64,000 bases of DNA from Scalesia atractyloides (Eukaryota > Streptophyta > Magnoliopsida > Asterales > Asteraceae): positions 52,962,083 through 53,026,082 of the forward strand of contig CAMTDV010000007.1 in assembly GCA_947069175.1 (NCBI GenBank). The letters are read 5' to 3'. The stretch's first letter is position 1. Every line of letters starts with the position of its first letter. This document shows positions 48,282 through 60,814 of the stretch, piece after piece. The translations under genes and the position numbers were made by a program. Below the pieces are notes generated by a model that was given only the letters and a program-made list of their open reading frames with translations, was not told where the DNA came from and made no database searches.

Positions 48282-50407
48282 GAGAAGAAAACAATATAAT
48301 GGGAAATAATTAATGGTTTATTACTCATACACACTTCAAAATTTATCTGACGCATATTAAAATTTACTTTAAATATATCTTACGCGTATCAAAATCTATT
48401 ACACTTTACGTTACACATGTCAAAAATCATCCTACACGTTATCCTAGAGATATAGAAAATTGTCTTTCACCGTAAATTAAGCTGTCTTGAAAAAATATAT
48501 ATTTTAAAAGTTAGTTTTAAGTTTAATTAGTTGTCTAATTTAAAAGAATATAACAAATTAATAAAAAATATAAATTTACTTATATGCCTTATAATAACAT
48601 TAAATACACATATTAAATAAAATAAGTAAAACTTATTCTTTCTATTATTATAAAAGGTTTTCTCATTTGAACGTCGACGACGCAGGTGATCAATCTTTCA
48701 TACAACATGAATTGTTCAGATAGTTGTCACATAGTTGCCTCGCACAACCTTCTCAAGCTTGATTGTATCTAACAACTAGCCCACAAATCGTATCTCACCA
48801 TTTTAAATATGTCTCGCGCATTCTGGATGATCGATCTCTCACATGCCACAGATTTAAACAACTCATAGGTTCTCCTCCTTGATGGTTATTGATTACCTTT
48901 AACCATCCCTCTTGATTTGTTTCTTGCAAACTGATTGTTACCATCACAGTTATTTTATCTCTTTGATCCTTCACGAACCAACAATTAATATTGAAATTTA
49001 TCTTTCTCGCTGGTTAAACGCAAAACACCATTGTTGCTTATTGTAACCACGCAAATAGTAGCATTTTTTCTTATGCACTTGCTTAATTATATCTTCAATT
49101 TAATTGCCTCGCTACTTGGCTAAAATTCAACAAAGGCGGCTATAAAAATAACAGAGGTGTGTGCTGGAAAGCTTACACCGACCTGAAATTCAATTAATTC
49201 CACCCACTTCAGAGATTATCACAATTAATCAATGTTTTCACTACCGGATTAGACATCGAACCAAAATTTTACTAGTTTACTGGTCGAACCATTCGAACTG
49301 GATAAATTAGATTTAAGAACCGAATGATGTCATAACTACTTTAGTAATAAAAGATATATAAAAATAAGCTTACTTTAGTAACGGAAGAAGAACAAGATCA
49401 CGAACAGAATGATAACGAAGCCTCCGCTGAAAGTAAAGAAATAGTCATCAAACAGGCGACTCTCGTAAGTATTGGGATACCCAAGAACACAATAAATATG
49501 AAAATAACAAAGCCCAAGACAAATCTTGCAAGTATCCTTTAATGTAACGTGACAGACTCAATAAGTAGGGGTGGCTTTGTGGTGAGTTTTTATGTGTTTT
49601 ATTTTTTACTTATTCTAATTTAAGTGTTAGTGCATGAAGGAGTTTTTTATGTTCTGAGCTTCAAATTAATGAAATAGTATTTTTTTTTAAATAATATCTA
49701 ACTTTAAAAAAGAAATTTGGGTACTTTAGGTTTAGGTTTAAGTTAAGAGTGACCTTTGCAATTTGAGAAAATTGAAGGTGGCACTCCTTTGGGTTTCATT
49801 TGGCTATTTTGTGTACATTTATGCGTGCCCTTGGAGGCATGTTCACGTTTGTTCAAGTCTCTTCATTAAGTAAATAGGCATGTTCATATTCGTTCAATAA
49901 ACAGTTCACAAACGTAAAAAAAACAAACTCACATAAATAAACAGACTTAAACAAACATAAATGATCACGAATAAACAAACATAAACAAATACAAATAAAC
50001 ATAACTGAACAAACATAAACTAACAACCAATTTAAAAATCCTTATTTTTACCTATATAATTAAAATCCTTTTTTAACCCACTTTCACACCTCAAACCATT
50101 TAAAAAAACCTAGATATCCAAACCCTCTTTTTATTAGGGTTAAAATTCATACTTTTGAAAGTTGCTGCCATTTATTTATTTCACCCCCACCACCTGCTTC
50201 AAGTATAGCTAATCTCTTTTATGTTCATGTAACTCCATGGTTGTTGGTGCACTTTGAAGGTTGATATCGTGTAGATCGAATGCATTTCCCTGGGTCCTTA
50301 ATCATTTCTTGAACTATGTTATTGTCTCTTGAAATTTGGATCGCAATCTATATATAGATCTGATCTTCTGTTGGTTTGACACTTCGATTTTCACTTGTTT
50401 TAGGCAG
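48282..50407. other. intergenic, mostly anonymous
   Basis: 49830-50040 is rich in AACATAAA/AACAAAC and GTTCATGTTCG units like those at 63780-64000, probably remnants of the same small element family. No gene was recognised. 50150-50400 could be a 5'UTR with intron for the tiny ORF at 50408. Confidence 0.5.
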
Positions 50408-50527
50408 ATGGCTGACGACTCTCAAGACTCAAGAGTCTTAGGTGAGAGATAAGGTTTAATTGATTCTAAGTTAATGAATTTTTCAGGCCAAAAAAAGAGA
50501 GGCAAAAGCTCACTTAACGTCAGCTGA
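50408..50527 (+). other. possible truncated two-exon gene start
   Basis: An ATG at 50408 (MADDSQDSRVL) follows a TTTTAG acceptor. The exon runs to 50441 with a GTGAG donor. A TTTTTCAG acceptor precedes 50487-50527, which continues the frame (GQKKRGKSSLNVS) to a stop. The 24-residue product is not recognised. It may be the surviving 5' end of a gene or transposase broken before the retroelement at 50620. Confidence 0.25.
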
Positions 50528-50614
50528 CGTGATGCGAGCGTAGGTGATTTTTAGGAATATTTTAAGTACTTTTCACTTGTTTTTCAAGTTTTAATTTTAT
50601 AAAAACACGAAATG

Positions 50615-50619
50615 CAACT
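50615..50619. repeat. 5-bp target-site duplication (left)
   Basis: CAACT, repeated exactly at 60815-60819, bounds the whole three-LTR unit. Confidence 0.85.
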
Positions 50620-52893
50620 TGTAAGTCTCGCGTTTCCATAAAAATTTATTTTAGGAAATACGTGTCGTAGCACTGAATTATTTATTTGTCTAATTTATTA
50701 TCATTATTATTATTTATTTAGTTATTATTTTTATTGATAATAATAACAATAGCAATAATAACAATAATAATAATAAACAAAATAAATCCAACATTTTATG
50801 AAACTTGTAATCGGATCTCGTCGGTACGTTCGGGCCACTCAAAAACGTTAGAACGGGTTAACAGGCTTTGGCCCAACACACCACCTAAACCTATCTAAAC
50901 CCTAACCTAAATTAAACCTATATATACACACACTCACACTAGCAGAGCACTCAGCCGCTCACACACACCTCACTCACCTTCCTTTTCAACCTCTCACCTC
51001 ATGAACCCCCTCGCCCTCCTCCCTCCGCAAAGGAATCGCCGGCCACATTCGGGTGGCGGCGTAACAACAGCAAAAGCCGCGTTTAGCGGCGGCGTCAGCG
51101 GCAGAAGCCGCGATTCGTGGTGACAACAACAGCGGCAGTACCATCTCAAGGGCAACATGCGGCTGCAGAGACAGAATAGAGAGAGAAACGGCGGTATGGT
51201 GGTGTTCGAGGACAATGTCGACCGCCAGCGGCGGTTCTGTCAGCCAAAACGCCGCTCACGACGGCGATGGTGGTGAGTTTGGCTCGAGTAGGGATCGGAC
51301 TCGGGTTCGGAAGTGGTGGTCACGACAAAGGCGGTCATGGCAGTGGTGATGACCCAGTTTCAGGTTAACTCTTTCGGGTTCGAGTTCGGTTCAGGACCAA
51401 CTCAGTTCAGGTCCATCACGGTTCAGGTATGAGTTGAATCCCTTCAGTTCAGATTCGGGTTCGGGTAGTCCCGGGTCAGCGTTGGTTCCATTTGGGCGAT
51501 GTTGCAGTTCAGTTTGAGTTCGGTTTAGTGTTTGTTCGCAAGATTCGAGTCAGGTTTTGCGACCGAGTCAACTCGATGCAACCCGGTTCAGTCGTGGGTC
51601 GGTTAACATAGTCAGATTCAAGTTAGTTCGGGTCACGTGAGTTTCGGTTCGGTTGGTTCAAGTTGCACGGCACGGGTTAGCTCGAATCAGTTGGTATAAC
51701 ACAGTTCGGTCGACTCGGTCAAACCGAGTCAACTCAGTCAGCCGCTGGTCAACTCAGTCGGATACGGTCAAATCGTTCGGCGAGCGACTTGGTAAAATTC
51801 TGCTTATATTCTTTCGTATACCTTGTTATTAATTTTTACTAATTAATATATTTATTACGAACCAAATTTCAACCGACATTTTTATGGCGAAATTTTAACT
51901 TGATATATTTTCCGATTATATATATGTAGCGGTTAGTATTCAACATAATTATACTTTTACACGCCTAGCAAGGTTATATATATTTGATGTTGCATTATTT
52001 GATGAGTTTGACAAAAAAATATCGACACTTAGATTGTCGGGTTAGTCCAAAAACAAGAGGAAACTCTGCCCGAATTTCGTAAAAAAATCCATATTCAAAA
52101 GGCGTCTATCACGCACTAAATCCTATCGAACTCAAGTGATCGTTTATAAAAATAAATAAAAATGTATATTTTATTTTTTATTTTTATAACCCTTCGACAA
52201 TCCCTAATATATCTATATCTTCGTTTGTCATATGAGGTGACCTCGGTGTTTCCTCGTTCAACCTTTCGTGCTTCACGGGATACCAAGGGAAGCTTCGCCT
52301 ATTGTGAGCATACTCGACCCCTTTTTATACTTAAACGCGTTTTGGGGTGCAACATGTATCTTTTAACAAAATTTATATTTATACGAAATAGACATACTTA
52401 ACTTGTATATACCTGCTATTTTTGTTTATGTTAGGTATACGTGCTAGTTCCCAATTTTATGTCCATGCTATATCATTATACCTAGGTTATTAAGCATGCT
52501 AGTTGAGGATTTTTAGTTATATACTATCGCTTTGCACAAGTTGGTTATGTATGCTCATTCTATTTGAATATATAATGCCATGTGACTTGAACAACTTTTA
52601 TACTTATATTTACATTCAAACTTGTATGCTCGCCAATACTTTTGTATTGATCTACGCTTTTAATACATGTTGCAGGAAAGCTGATGATGCAAGAAATCAA
52701 GTTAGGACAAGCTTTAGAAACGCACCTTAAATAAATATTATGTTATACTTGTTTACTTTATTCGAAACTTTATATTTGAATTCTTAGTATTTATGAAATT
52801 GGATTTAATTATATTGTCACAATAGTGTTATGATGCTTTTGAACAATTTGCTCGCCTCATCTCGATGTTTCCGCCATCGGTTGGGGTGTGACA
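50620..52893 (+). mobile_element. LTR1 (2274 bp)
   Basis: It starts TGTAAGTCTCGCG and ends TTGGGGTGTGACA. A TATA-like CCTATATATAC (50918) precedes a GC-rich stretch (50990-51300, GGCGGCGTCAGCGGC) and a region dense in GGTTCAG/CGGGTC units (51350-51790). An intron-like module occupies 52304-52675. Short open frames exist but no protein is recognised. Confidence 0.9.
52304..52675 (+). other. intron-like module inside LTR1
   Basis: GTGAGCATACTCGACCCC follows CTATT. ACATGTTGCAG ends at 52675, then GAAAGCTGATGATGC. The same module is at 56221-56595 and 60223-60597 in LTR2 and LTR3. The donor is close to the plant consensus. Splicing is inferred. Confidence 0.5.
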
Positions 52894-52896
52894 GAT

Positions 52897-52909
52897 TGGT
52901 ATCAGAGCC
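52897..52909 (+). promoter_or_regulatory. primer-binding site (initiator Met tRNA)
   Basis: TGGTATCAGAGCC is complementary to the 3' end of initiator tRNA-Met. In the second internal region the same site (56807-56818) lacks one G. Confidence 0.85.
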
Positions 52910-53781
52910 ATAACTATAGGGAATTAGATAGAATTGCCATGTTCGACCTAGTCTATAGTTTAAGTACCATAGTCTTGACCATTCTTGATAATTATCTAAA
53001 TTATTATTATTTCTACCGTGCTTCTCTCTCCATTTGATTTTAAAACTTACAATATGTCTTTCCTAAGACACGAAACACAACACACGCTTTTGAGTATATT
53101 CTTGTTCCACAATCGAAATAACTCATAAATACAGCGGTGATTCCGCCATTGGTGACGAGTTTCAATCCGTTTTACATGTTATTTCGCACGAAATTCACCA
53201 TCAAGTCAGGAGTGATATCCATATCTTGATGGAGTTTCATTTCATAATCTAGTGGATCCTTATTGACGATTCGAGATTATATCTTGATACGTTCAATAAA
53301 CCACAATTTGGGGACGAAATTGTCAAGCCAGGATTGACATCCACACCTTGATGACTGGTTCCGCTCCTCAATTTTCAATCTCGCCAAAGTTTTGTATTTT
53401 TCAAAAATTAGGGACATGTACTAACTGGAAGGGTAAAGTACCGTTAATCGCTTAGAGATGAGACCTATTAGGCCAAATCATGTCTCCCTAATTCGAAAGG
53501 ACTTACGAGTCACTTTGGAATAGTCGAAGTTTCTAAAACTGAAACACTCCAACATTTTAACCAGCCTCTCTTTTATGCTATCTTACATTTTATGCTATAT
53601 AATTCTTATTCTTTCATTTTTATTTCAATGTCACACTATACTAAAATCGAATTTATGCACGACAAACTTCGCAATTATACTAAATCTATTACGCAACGAT
53701 TCTATATGTGAATACTAAACATCATACTTGATTGGCGATTACTGGAACATTATATGTGATAAACTCGTTATAAAACCACAC

Positions 53782-53854
53782 CTTAACATGTATAGCACTA
53801 TGCGTAGTGCTATAGGAGTAGCGCACCACCCTTGAGACTTGGGGTCATGTTAAG
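53782..53854 (+). other. RNA hairpin module, A:T version
   Basis: The outer stem is CTTAACATG/CATGTTAAG. The inner stem is TATAGCACTA/TAGTGCTATA (10 bp) with loop TGCG. Confidence 0.6.
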
Positions 53855-53994
53855 TAAACTATTTTATACCAAGTAAACTATTTTACACTATGTTTCGACA
53901 ATATTGACTAGTCAACATTGCGTACACGATGGTTTGACTTGTTTATTCACATGTTTATGTGGTAGACTTGTCATTAACTTTGATCAAGCCAGAC

Positions 53995-54064
53995 CTTAAC
54001 ATGTATAGCGCTTGTGTAGCGCTATAGGAGTGACGTCCGCCCGTATTCTTGAGGTCATGTTAAG
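53995..54064 (+). other. RNA hairpin module, G:C version
   Basis: It has the same outer stem. The inner stem TATAGCGCT/AGCGCTATA has loop TGTGT. The inner A:T pair of the preceding copy is replaced by G:C on both sides. Confidence 0.6.
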
Positions 54065-54628
54065 TAAACTATTTTACACCCTCTTCGTTTTAACGATGTT
54101 GTGTAGTCTACATTGCGGTACATGAAGGTTTGACCTGTTTATTCACATGCCAGTAATCCGTTAATTTTGGTTAAACTAAAATATATCATCTGTATTGTAC
54201 ACGGATGTGCGAATACGCACTTGCACTTATACTCATACTTATACAGTATACTCTCTCATACTTAAATACAAATATACTTACATACTTGAGACTCTATATA
54301 CGCTATTAGTCTTTCTCGTAATACGCAAACAAACCTGATTATGACACGGAACGTAACATGGCATCGATTAGCGAAACGAACGTAATATGGTATGAACATG
54401 GTGGATACGCCGCTGGTACTTCCTATATATAAGTGTTAATACCATATTGCTAAGCTCTCGTGAAACATGCCATGAGAAATTCGGTGTTTCACTGTTATGT
54501 TTAAATACAAACTCTAATCACTCACCACCTATTTCTCGATCATACCCATACATACTTCGAAGTGCCATCTTCCTAAAGCCTTCCTCTTGAATGAATTTCG
54601 GGACGAAATTCCCTAAAGTAGGGGAGAC

Positions 54629-56803
54629 TGTAACGCCTCTCGTTTCCATCAAAATTTATTTTAGGAAATACGTGTCGTACTACTGAATTATTTATTTGTC
54701 TAATTTATTATCATTATTATCTATTTAGTTATTATTTTTATAGATAATAATAACAATAATAATAATAATAAACAAAATAAATCCGACATTTTATGAAACT
54801 TGTAATCGGATCTCGTCGGTACGTTCGGGCCACTCAAAAACATTAGAACGGGTTAACAGGCTTTGGCCCAACACACTACCTAAACCTATCTAAACCCTAA
54901 CCTAAATTAAACCTAATATATACACACACTCACACTAGCAGAGCACTCAGCCGCTCACACACACCTCACTCACCTTCCTTCTCAACCTCTCACCTCATGA
55001 ACCCCCTCGCCCTCCTCCCTCCGCAACGGAATCGCCGGCCACCATTCCGGTAGCGGCGTAACAACAGCAAAAGCCGCGTTTAGCGGCGGCGTCAGCGGCA
55101 GAAGCCGCGATTCGCGGTGACAACAACAGCGGTAGTACCATCTCAAGGGCAACATGCGGCTGCAGAGAGAATAGAAAGAGAGACGGCGGTATGGGTGTTC
55201 GAGGACAATGTCGACCGCCAACGGCGGTTCTGTCAGCCAAAACGCCGCTCACGGCGACGATGGTGGTGAGTTTGGCTCGAGTTGGGATCGGACTCGGGTT
55301 CGGAAGTGGTGGTCATGACAGAGGCGGTCATGGCAGTGGTGATGACCCAGTTTCGGGTTAACTCTTTCAGGTTCGAGTTCGGTTCAGGTCCATCATGGTT
55401 CAGGTATGAGTTGAATCCCTTCAGTTCAGATTCGGGTTCGGGTAGACCCGGGTCAGCGTTGGTTCCATTTGGGCGATGTTGCAGTTCAGTTTGAGTTCGG
55501 TTTAGTGTTTGTTCGTAAGACTCGAGTCAGGTTTTGCGACCGAGTCAACTCAATGCAACCCGGTTCAGTCGTGGGTCGGATAACATAGTCAGATTCAAGT
55601 TAGTTCTGGTCACGTGAGTTTCGATTCGGTTGGTTCAAGTTGCACGGCACAGGTTAGCTCGATTCAGTTGGTAGTCGGATACGGTCAAATCGTACGGCGA
55701 GCGACTTGGTAAAATTCTGCTTATATTCTTTCGTATACCTTGTTATTAATTTTTACTAATTAATATATTTATTACGAACCAAATTTCAACCGACATTGAT
55801 GGCGAAATTTTAACTTGATATATTTTCCGATTATATATATATGTAGCGGTTAGTATTCAACAGAATTATGCTTTTACACGCCTAGCAAGGATATATATAT
55901 TTGATGTTGCATTATTTGATGAGTTTGACAAAAAAATATCGACACTTAGATTGTCGGGTTAGTCCAAAAACAAGAGGAAACTCTGCCCGAATTTCGTAAA
56001 AAAATCCATATTCAAAAGGCGTCTATCACGCACTAAATCCTATCGAACTCAAGTGATCGTTTATAAAAATAAATAAAAATGTATATTTTATTTTTTATTT
56101 TTATAACCCTTCGAAAATCCCTAATATATCTATATCCTCGTTTGTCATATGAGGTGACCTCGGTGTTTCCTCGTTCAACCTTTCGCGTTTCACGGGATAG
56201 CAAGGGAAGCTTCGCCTATTGTGAGCATCCTCGACCCCTTTTTATACTTAAACGTGTTTTGGGGTGCAACATGTATCTTTTAACAAAATTTATATTTATA
56301 CGAAATAGACATACTTAACTTGTTTATACCTGCTATTTGTTGCGTTTATGTTAGGTATACGTGCTAGTTCCTAATTTTATGTCCATGCTATATCATTATA
56401 CCTAGGTTATTAAGCATGCTAGTTGAGGATTTTTAGTTATATACTATCGCTTTGCACAAGTTGGTTATGTATGCTCATTCTATTTGAATATATAATGCCA
56501 TGTGACTTGAACAACTTTTATACTTATATTTACATTCAAACTTGTATGCTCGCCAATACTTTTGTATTGATCTACGCTTTTAATACATGTTGCAGGAAAG
56601 CTGATGATGCAAGAAATCAAGTTAGGACAAGCTTTAGAAACGCACCTTAAATAAATATTATGTTATACTTGTTTACTTTATTCGAAACTTTGTATTTGAA
56701 TTCTTAGTATTTATGAAATTGGATTTAATTATATTGTCACAATAGCTTTTGAACAATTTGCTCGTCTCATCCTGATGTTTCCACCATCGGTTGGGGTGTG
56801 ACA
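54629..56803 (+). mobile_element. LTR2 (2175 bp), middle LTR
   Basis: It starts at TGTAACGCC after the polypurine tract and ends TTGGGGTGTGACA. It lacks about 65 bp (near 55675) and about 16 bp (near 55388) present in both outer LTRs. It carries the same TATA, GC-rich and intron-like parts (56221-56595). Confidence 0.9.
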
Positions 56804-57702
56804 GATTGTATCAGAGCCATAACTATAGGGAATTAGATAGAATTGCCATGTTCGACCTTGTCTATAGTTTAAGTACCATACTCTTGACCATTCTTGATAA
56901 TTATCTAAATTATTATTCTTTCTACCGTGCTTCTCTCTCCCATTTGATTTTAAAACTTACAATATGTCTTTCCTAAGACACGAAACACAACACACGCTTT
57001 TGAGTATATTCTTGTTCCACAATCGAAATAACTCATCAATACAGGGGTGATTCCCGCCATTGGTGACGAGTTTCAATCCGTTTTACATGTTATTTCGCAC
57101 GAAATTCACCATCAAGTCAGGAGTGATATCCATATCTTGATGGAGTTTCATTTCATAATCTAGTGGATCCTTATTGACGATTCGAGATTATATCTTGGTA
57201 CGTTCAATAAACCACACTTTGGGGACGAAATTGTCAAGCCAGGATTGACATCCACACCTTGATGACTGGTTCCGCTCCTCAATTTTCAATCTCGCCAAAG
57301 TTTTGTATTTTTCGATCAAATTAGGGACATGTACTAACTGGAAGGGTAAAGTACCGTTAATCGCTTAGCAATGAGAGTATTATACCTATTAGGCCAAATC
57401 ATGTCTCCCTAATTCGAAAGGACTTACGAGTCACTTTGGAATAGTCGAAGTTTCTAAAACTGAAACACTCCAACATTTTAACAAGCCTCTCTTTTATGCT
57501 ATCTTACATTTTATGCTATATAATTCTTATTCTTTCATTTTTATTTCAATGTCACACTATACTAAAATCGAATTTATGCACGACAAACTTCGCATTTATA
57601 CTAAATCTATTACGCAACGATTCTATATGTGAATACTAAACATCATACTTGATTGGGGATTACTGGAACATTATATGTGATAAACTCGTTATAAAACCAC
57701 AC

Positions 57703-57774
57703 CTTAACATGTATAGCACTATGCGTAGTGCTATAGGAGTAGCGCACCGCCCTTGAGACTTGGGTCATGTTAAG
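57703..57774 (+). other. RNA hairpin module, A:T version (copy 2)
   Basis: TATAGCACTA/TAGTGCTATA inner stem with CTTAACATG/CATGTTAAG outer stem, as at 53782. Confidence 0.6.
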
Positions 57775-57913
57775 TAACTATTTTATACCAAGTAAAATAT
57801 TTTACACTATGTTTCGACAATATTGACTAGTCAACATTGCGTACACGATGGTTTGACTTGTTTATTCACATGTTTATGTGGTAGACTCGTCATTAACTTT
57901 GATCAAGCCACAC

Positions 57914-57983
57914 CTTAACATGTATAGCGCTTGTGTAGCGCTATAGGAGTGACGCCCGCCCGTATTCTTGAGGTCATGTTAAG
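57914..57983 (+). other. RNA hairpin module, G:C version (copy 2)
   Basis: TATAGCGCT/AGCGCTATA inner stem with the same outer stem, as at 53995. Confidence 0.6.
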
Positions 57984-58548
57984 TAAACTATTTTACACCC
58001 TCTTCGTTTTAACGATGATGGTAGTCTACATTGCGGTACACGATGGTTTGACTTGTTTATTCACATGCCAGTAATCCGTTAATCTTGGTTAAACTAAAAT
58101 ATATCATCTGTATTGTACACGGATGTGCGAATACGCACACTTGCACTTATACTCATACTTATACAGTATACTCTCTCATACTTAAATACAATTATATTTA
58201 CATACTTGAGACTCTATATACGCTATCAGTCTTTCTCGTAATACGCAAACAAACCTGATTATGACACGGAACGTAACATGGCATCGATTAGCGAAACGAA
58301 CGTAATATGGTATGAACATGGTGGATACGCCGCTGGTACTTCCTATATATAAGTGTTAATACCATATTGCTAAGGTCTCGTGAAACGTGCCATGAGAAAT
58401 TCGATGTCTCACTGTTATGTTTAAATACAAACTCTAATCACTCTCCACCTATTTCTCGATCATACCCATACATACTTCGAAGTGCCATCTTCCTAAAGCC
58501 TTCCTCTTGAATGAATTTCGGGACGAAATTCCCTAATGTATGGGAGAC

Positions 58549-60814
58549 TGTAACGCCTCGCGTTTCCATAAAAATTTATTTTAGGAAATACGTGTCGTAC
58601 CACTGAATTATTTATTTGTCTAATTTATTATCATTATTATTATTATTATTTTATTTAGTTATTATTTTTAAAGAAAATAATAACAATAGTAATAATAACA
58701 ATAATAATAATAATAATAAACAAAATAAATCCGACATTTTATGAAACTTGTAATCGGATCTCGTCGGTACATTCGGGCCACTCAAAAACGTTAGAACGGG
58801 TTAACAGGCTTTGGCCCAACACACCACCTAAACCTATCTAAACCCTAACCTAAATTAGACCTAATATATACACACTCACACTAGCAGAGCACTCAGCCGC
58901 TCACACACCCCTCACTCACCTTCCTTCTCAACCTCTCACCTCATGACCCCCTCGCCCTCCTCCCTCTGCAACGGAATCACCGGCCACCATTCGGGTGGCG
59001 GCGTAACAATAGCAAAAGCCGCGTTTTGCGGCGGCGTCAGCGGCAGAAGGCGCGATTCGGGATGACAACAATAGCGGCAGTACCATCTCAAGGGCAACAT
59101 GCGGCTGTAGAGACAGAATAGAGAGAGAGACGGCGGTATGGTGGTGTTCGAGGACAATGTCGACCGCCACCGGCGGTTCTGTCAGCCAAAACGCCGCTCA
59201 CGACGGTGATGGTGGTGAGTTTGGCTCGAGTTGGGCTCGGACTCGGGTTCGGAAGTGGTGGTCACGACAGAGGCGGTCAAGTCATGTGGGGATGACCCAA
59301 TTTCGGGTTAACTCTTTCAGGTTCGAGTTCGGTTCAGGACCAACTCGTTCAGATCCATCATGGTTCAGGTATGAGTTGAATCCCTTCAGTTCATATTCGG
59401 GTTCAGGTAGACCCGGGTCAGCGTTGGTTCCATTTGGGTGACGTTGCAGTTCAGTTTGAGTTCGGTTTAATGTTTGTTTGCAAGATTCGAGTCAGGTTTT
59501 GCGAGCGAGTCAACTCGATGCAACCCGGTTCAGTCGTGGGTCGGTTAACATAGTCAGATTCAAGTTAGTTCGGGTCACGTGAGTTTCGGTTCGGTTGGTT
59601 CAAGTTGCACGGCACGGGTTAGCTCGATTCAGTTGGTATGACACGGTTCGGTCGATTCGGTCAAACCGAGCAACTCAGTCAGCTGCTGGTCAACTCGGTC
59701 AGATACGGTCAAATCGTTCGGCGAGCGACTTGGTAAAATTCTGCTTATATTCTCTGGTATACCTTGTTATTAATTTTTACTAATTAATATATTTATTACG
59801 AACCAAGTTTCAACCGACGTTTTTATGGCGAAATTTTAACTTGATATATTATCCATTTATATATATATGTAGCGGTTAGTATTCAACAGAATTATGCTTT
59901 TACACGCCTAGCAAGGTTATATATATTTGATGAGTTTGACAAAAAAATATCGACACTTAGATTGTCGGGTTAGTCCAAAAACAAGAGGAAACTCTGCCCG
60001 AATTTCGTAAAAAAATCCATATTCAAAAGGCGTCTATCACGCACTAAATCCTATCGAACTCAAGTGATCGTTTATAAAAATAAATAAAAATGTATATTTT
60101 TTTTATAACCCTTCGACAATCCCTAATATATCTATATCTTCGTTTGTCATATGAGGTGACCTCGGTGTTTCCTCGTTCAACCTTTCGCGCTTCACGGGAT
60201 ACCAAGGGAAGCTTTGCCTATTGTGAGCATACTCGACCCCTTTTTATGCTTAAACGCGTTTTGGGGTGCAACATGTATCTTTTAACAATATTTATTTATA
60301 TACAAAATAGACATACTTAACTTGTATATACCTGCTATTTGTTGCGTTTATATTAGGTATACGTGCTAGTTCCCAATTTTATGTCCATGCTATATCATTA
60401 TACCTAGGTTATTAAGCATGCTAGTTAAGGATTTTTAGTTATATACTATCGCTTTGCACAAGTTGGTTATGTATGCTCATTCTATTTGAATATATAATGC
60501 CATGTGACTTGAACAACTTTTATACTTATATTTACATTCAAACTTGTATGCTTGCCAATACTTTTGTATTGATCTACGCTTTTAATACATGTTGCAGGAA
60601 AGCTGATGATGCAAGAAATCAAGTTAGGACAAGCTTTAGAAACGCACCTTAAATAAATATTATGTTATACTTGTTTACTTTATTCGAAACTTTGTATTTG
60701 AATTCTTAGTATTTATGAAATTGGATTTAATTATATTGTCACAATAGTGTTATGATGCTTTTGAACAATTGCTCGTCTCATCTCGATGTTTCCGCCATCG
60801 GTTGGGGTGTGACA
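58549..60814 (+). mobile_element. LTR3 (2266 bp)
   Basis: It starts TGTAACGCCTCGCG and ends TTGGGGTGTGACA. It keeps the 65-bp and 16-bp blocks lost from LTR2 and has an (AAT)n run near 58636-58720. The intron-like module is at 60223-60597. Confidence 0.9.

Larger units (their letters stand above)
52894..54628 (+). mobile_element. internal region 1, non-coding
   Basis: The primer site TGGTATCAGAGCC (52897-52909) is intact. It holds two CATCAAGTCAGGAGTGATATCC-like units (53208, 53324) and two CTTAACATG hairpins. It ends with the polypurine tract AAAGTAGGGGAGAC (54615-54628). No frame longer than about 60 codons is coherent. Confidence 0.88.
56804..58548 (+). mobile_element. internal region 2, non-coding
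   Basis: Nearly identical to internal region 1. The primer site is damaged by loss of one G. The polypurine tract is altered to AATGTATGGGAGAC. Hairpins lie at 57703-57774 and 57914-57983. Confidence 0.88.
50620..60814 (+). mobile_element. non-autonomous gypsy element with three LTRs and two internal regions
   Basis: The order is LTR1 50620-52893, internal 52894-54628, LTR2 54629-56803, internal 56804-58548, LTR3 58549-60814. All LTRs begin TGTAA and end GGGGTGTGACA. The unit has one 5-bp duplication (CAACT) at its outer edges and none at inner junctions. Internal regions (1735 and 1745 bp) have a tRNA-Met primer site and a polypurine tract but no gag or pol. It must have used proteins of another element. 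LTR and PPT style match the chromovirus remnant at 1258-4720. Confidence 0.9.

Noticed and set aside
50990..51230. Ala/Arg/Cys-rich minus-strand frames in the LTRs (also 54982-55252, 58928-59170)
   Set aside because: They arise from GC-rich GGCGGC-type LTR sequence, shift frame between the three LTR copies and resemble no protein.
52162..52730. Conserved 75-79 codon frames repeated in all three LTRs
   Set aside because: Conservation is explained by LTR copying. The frames span the intron-like module and have no family signature.
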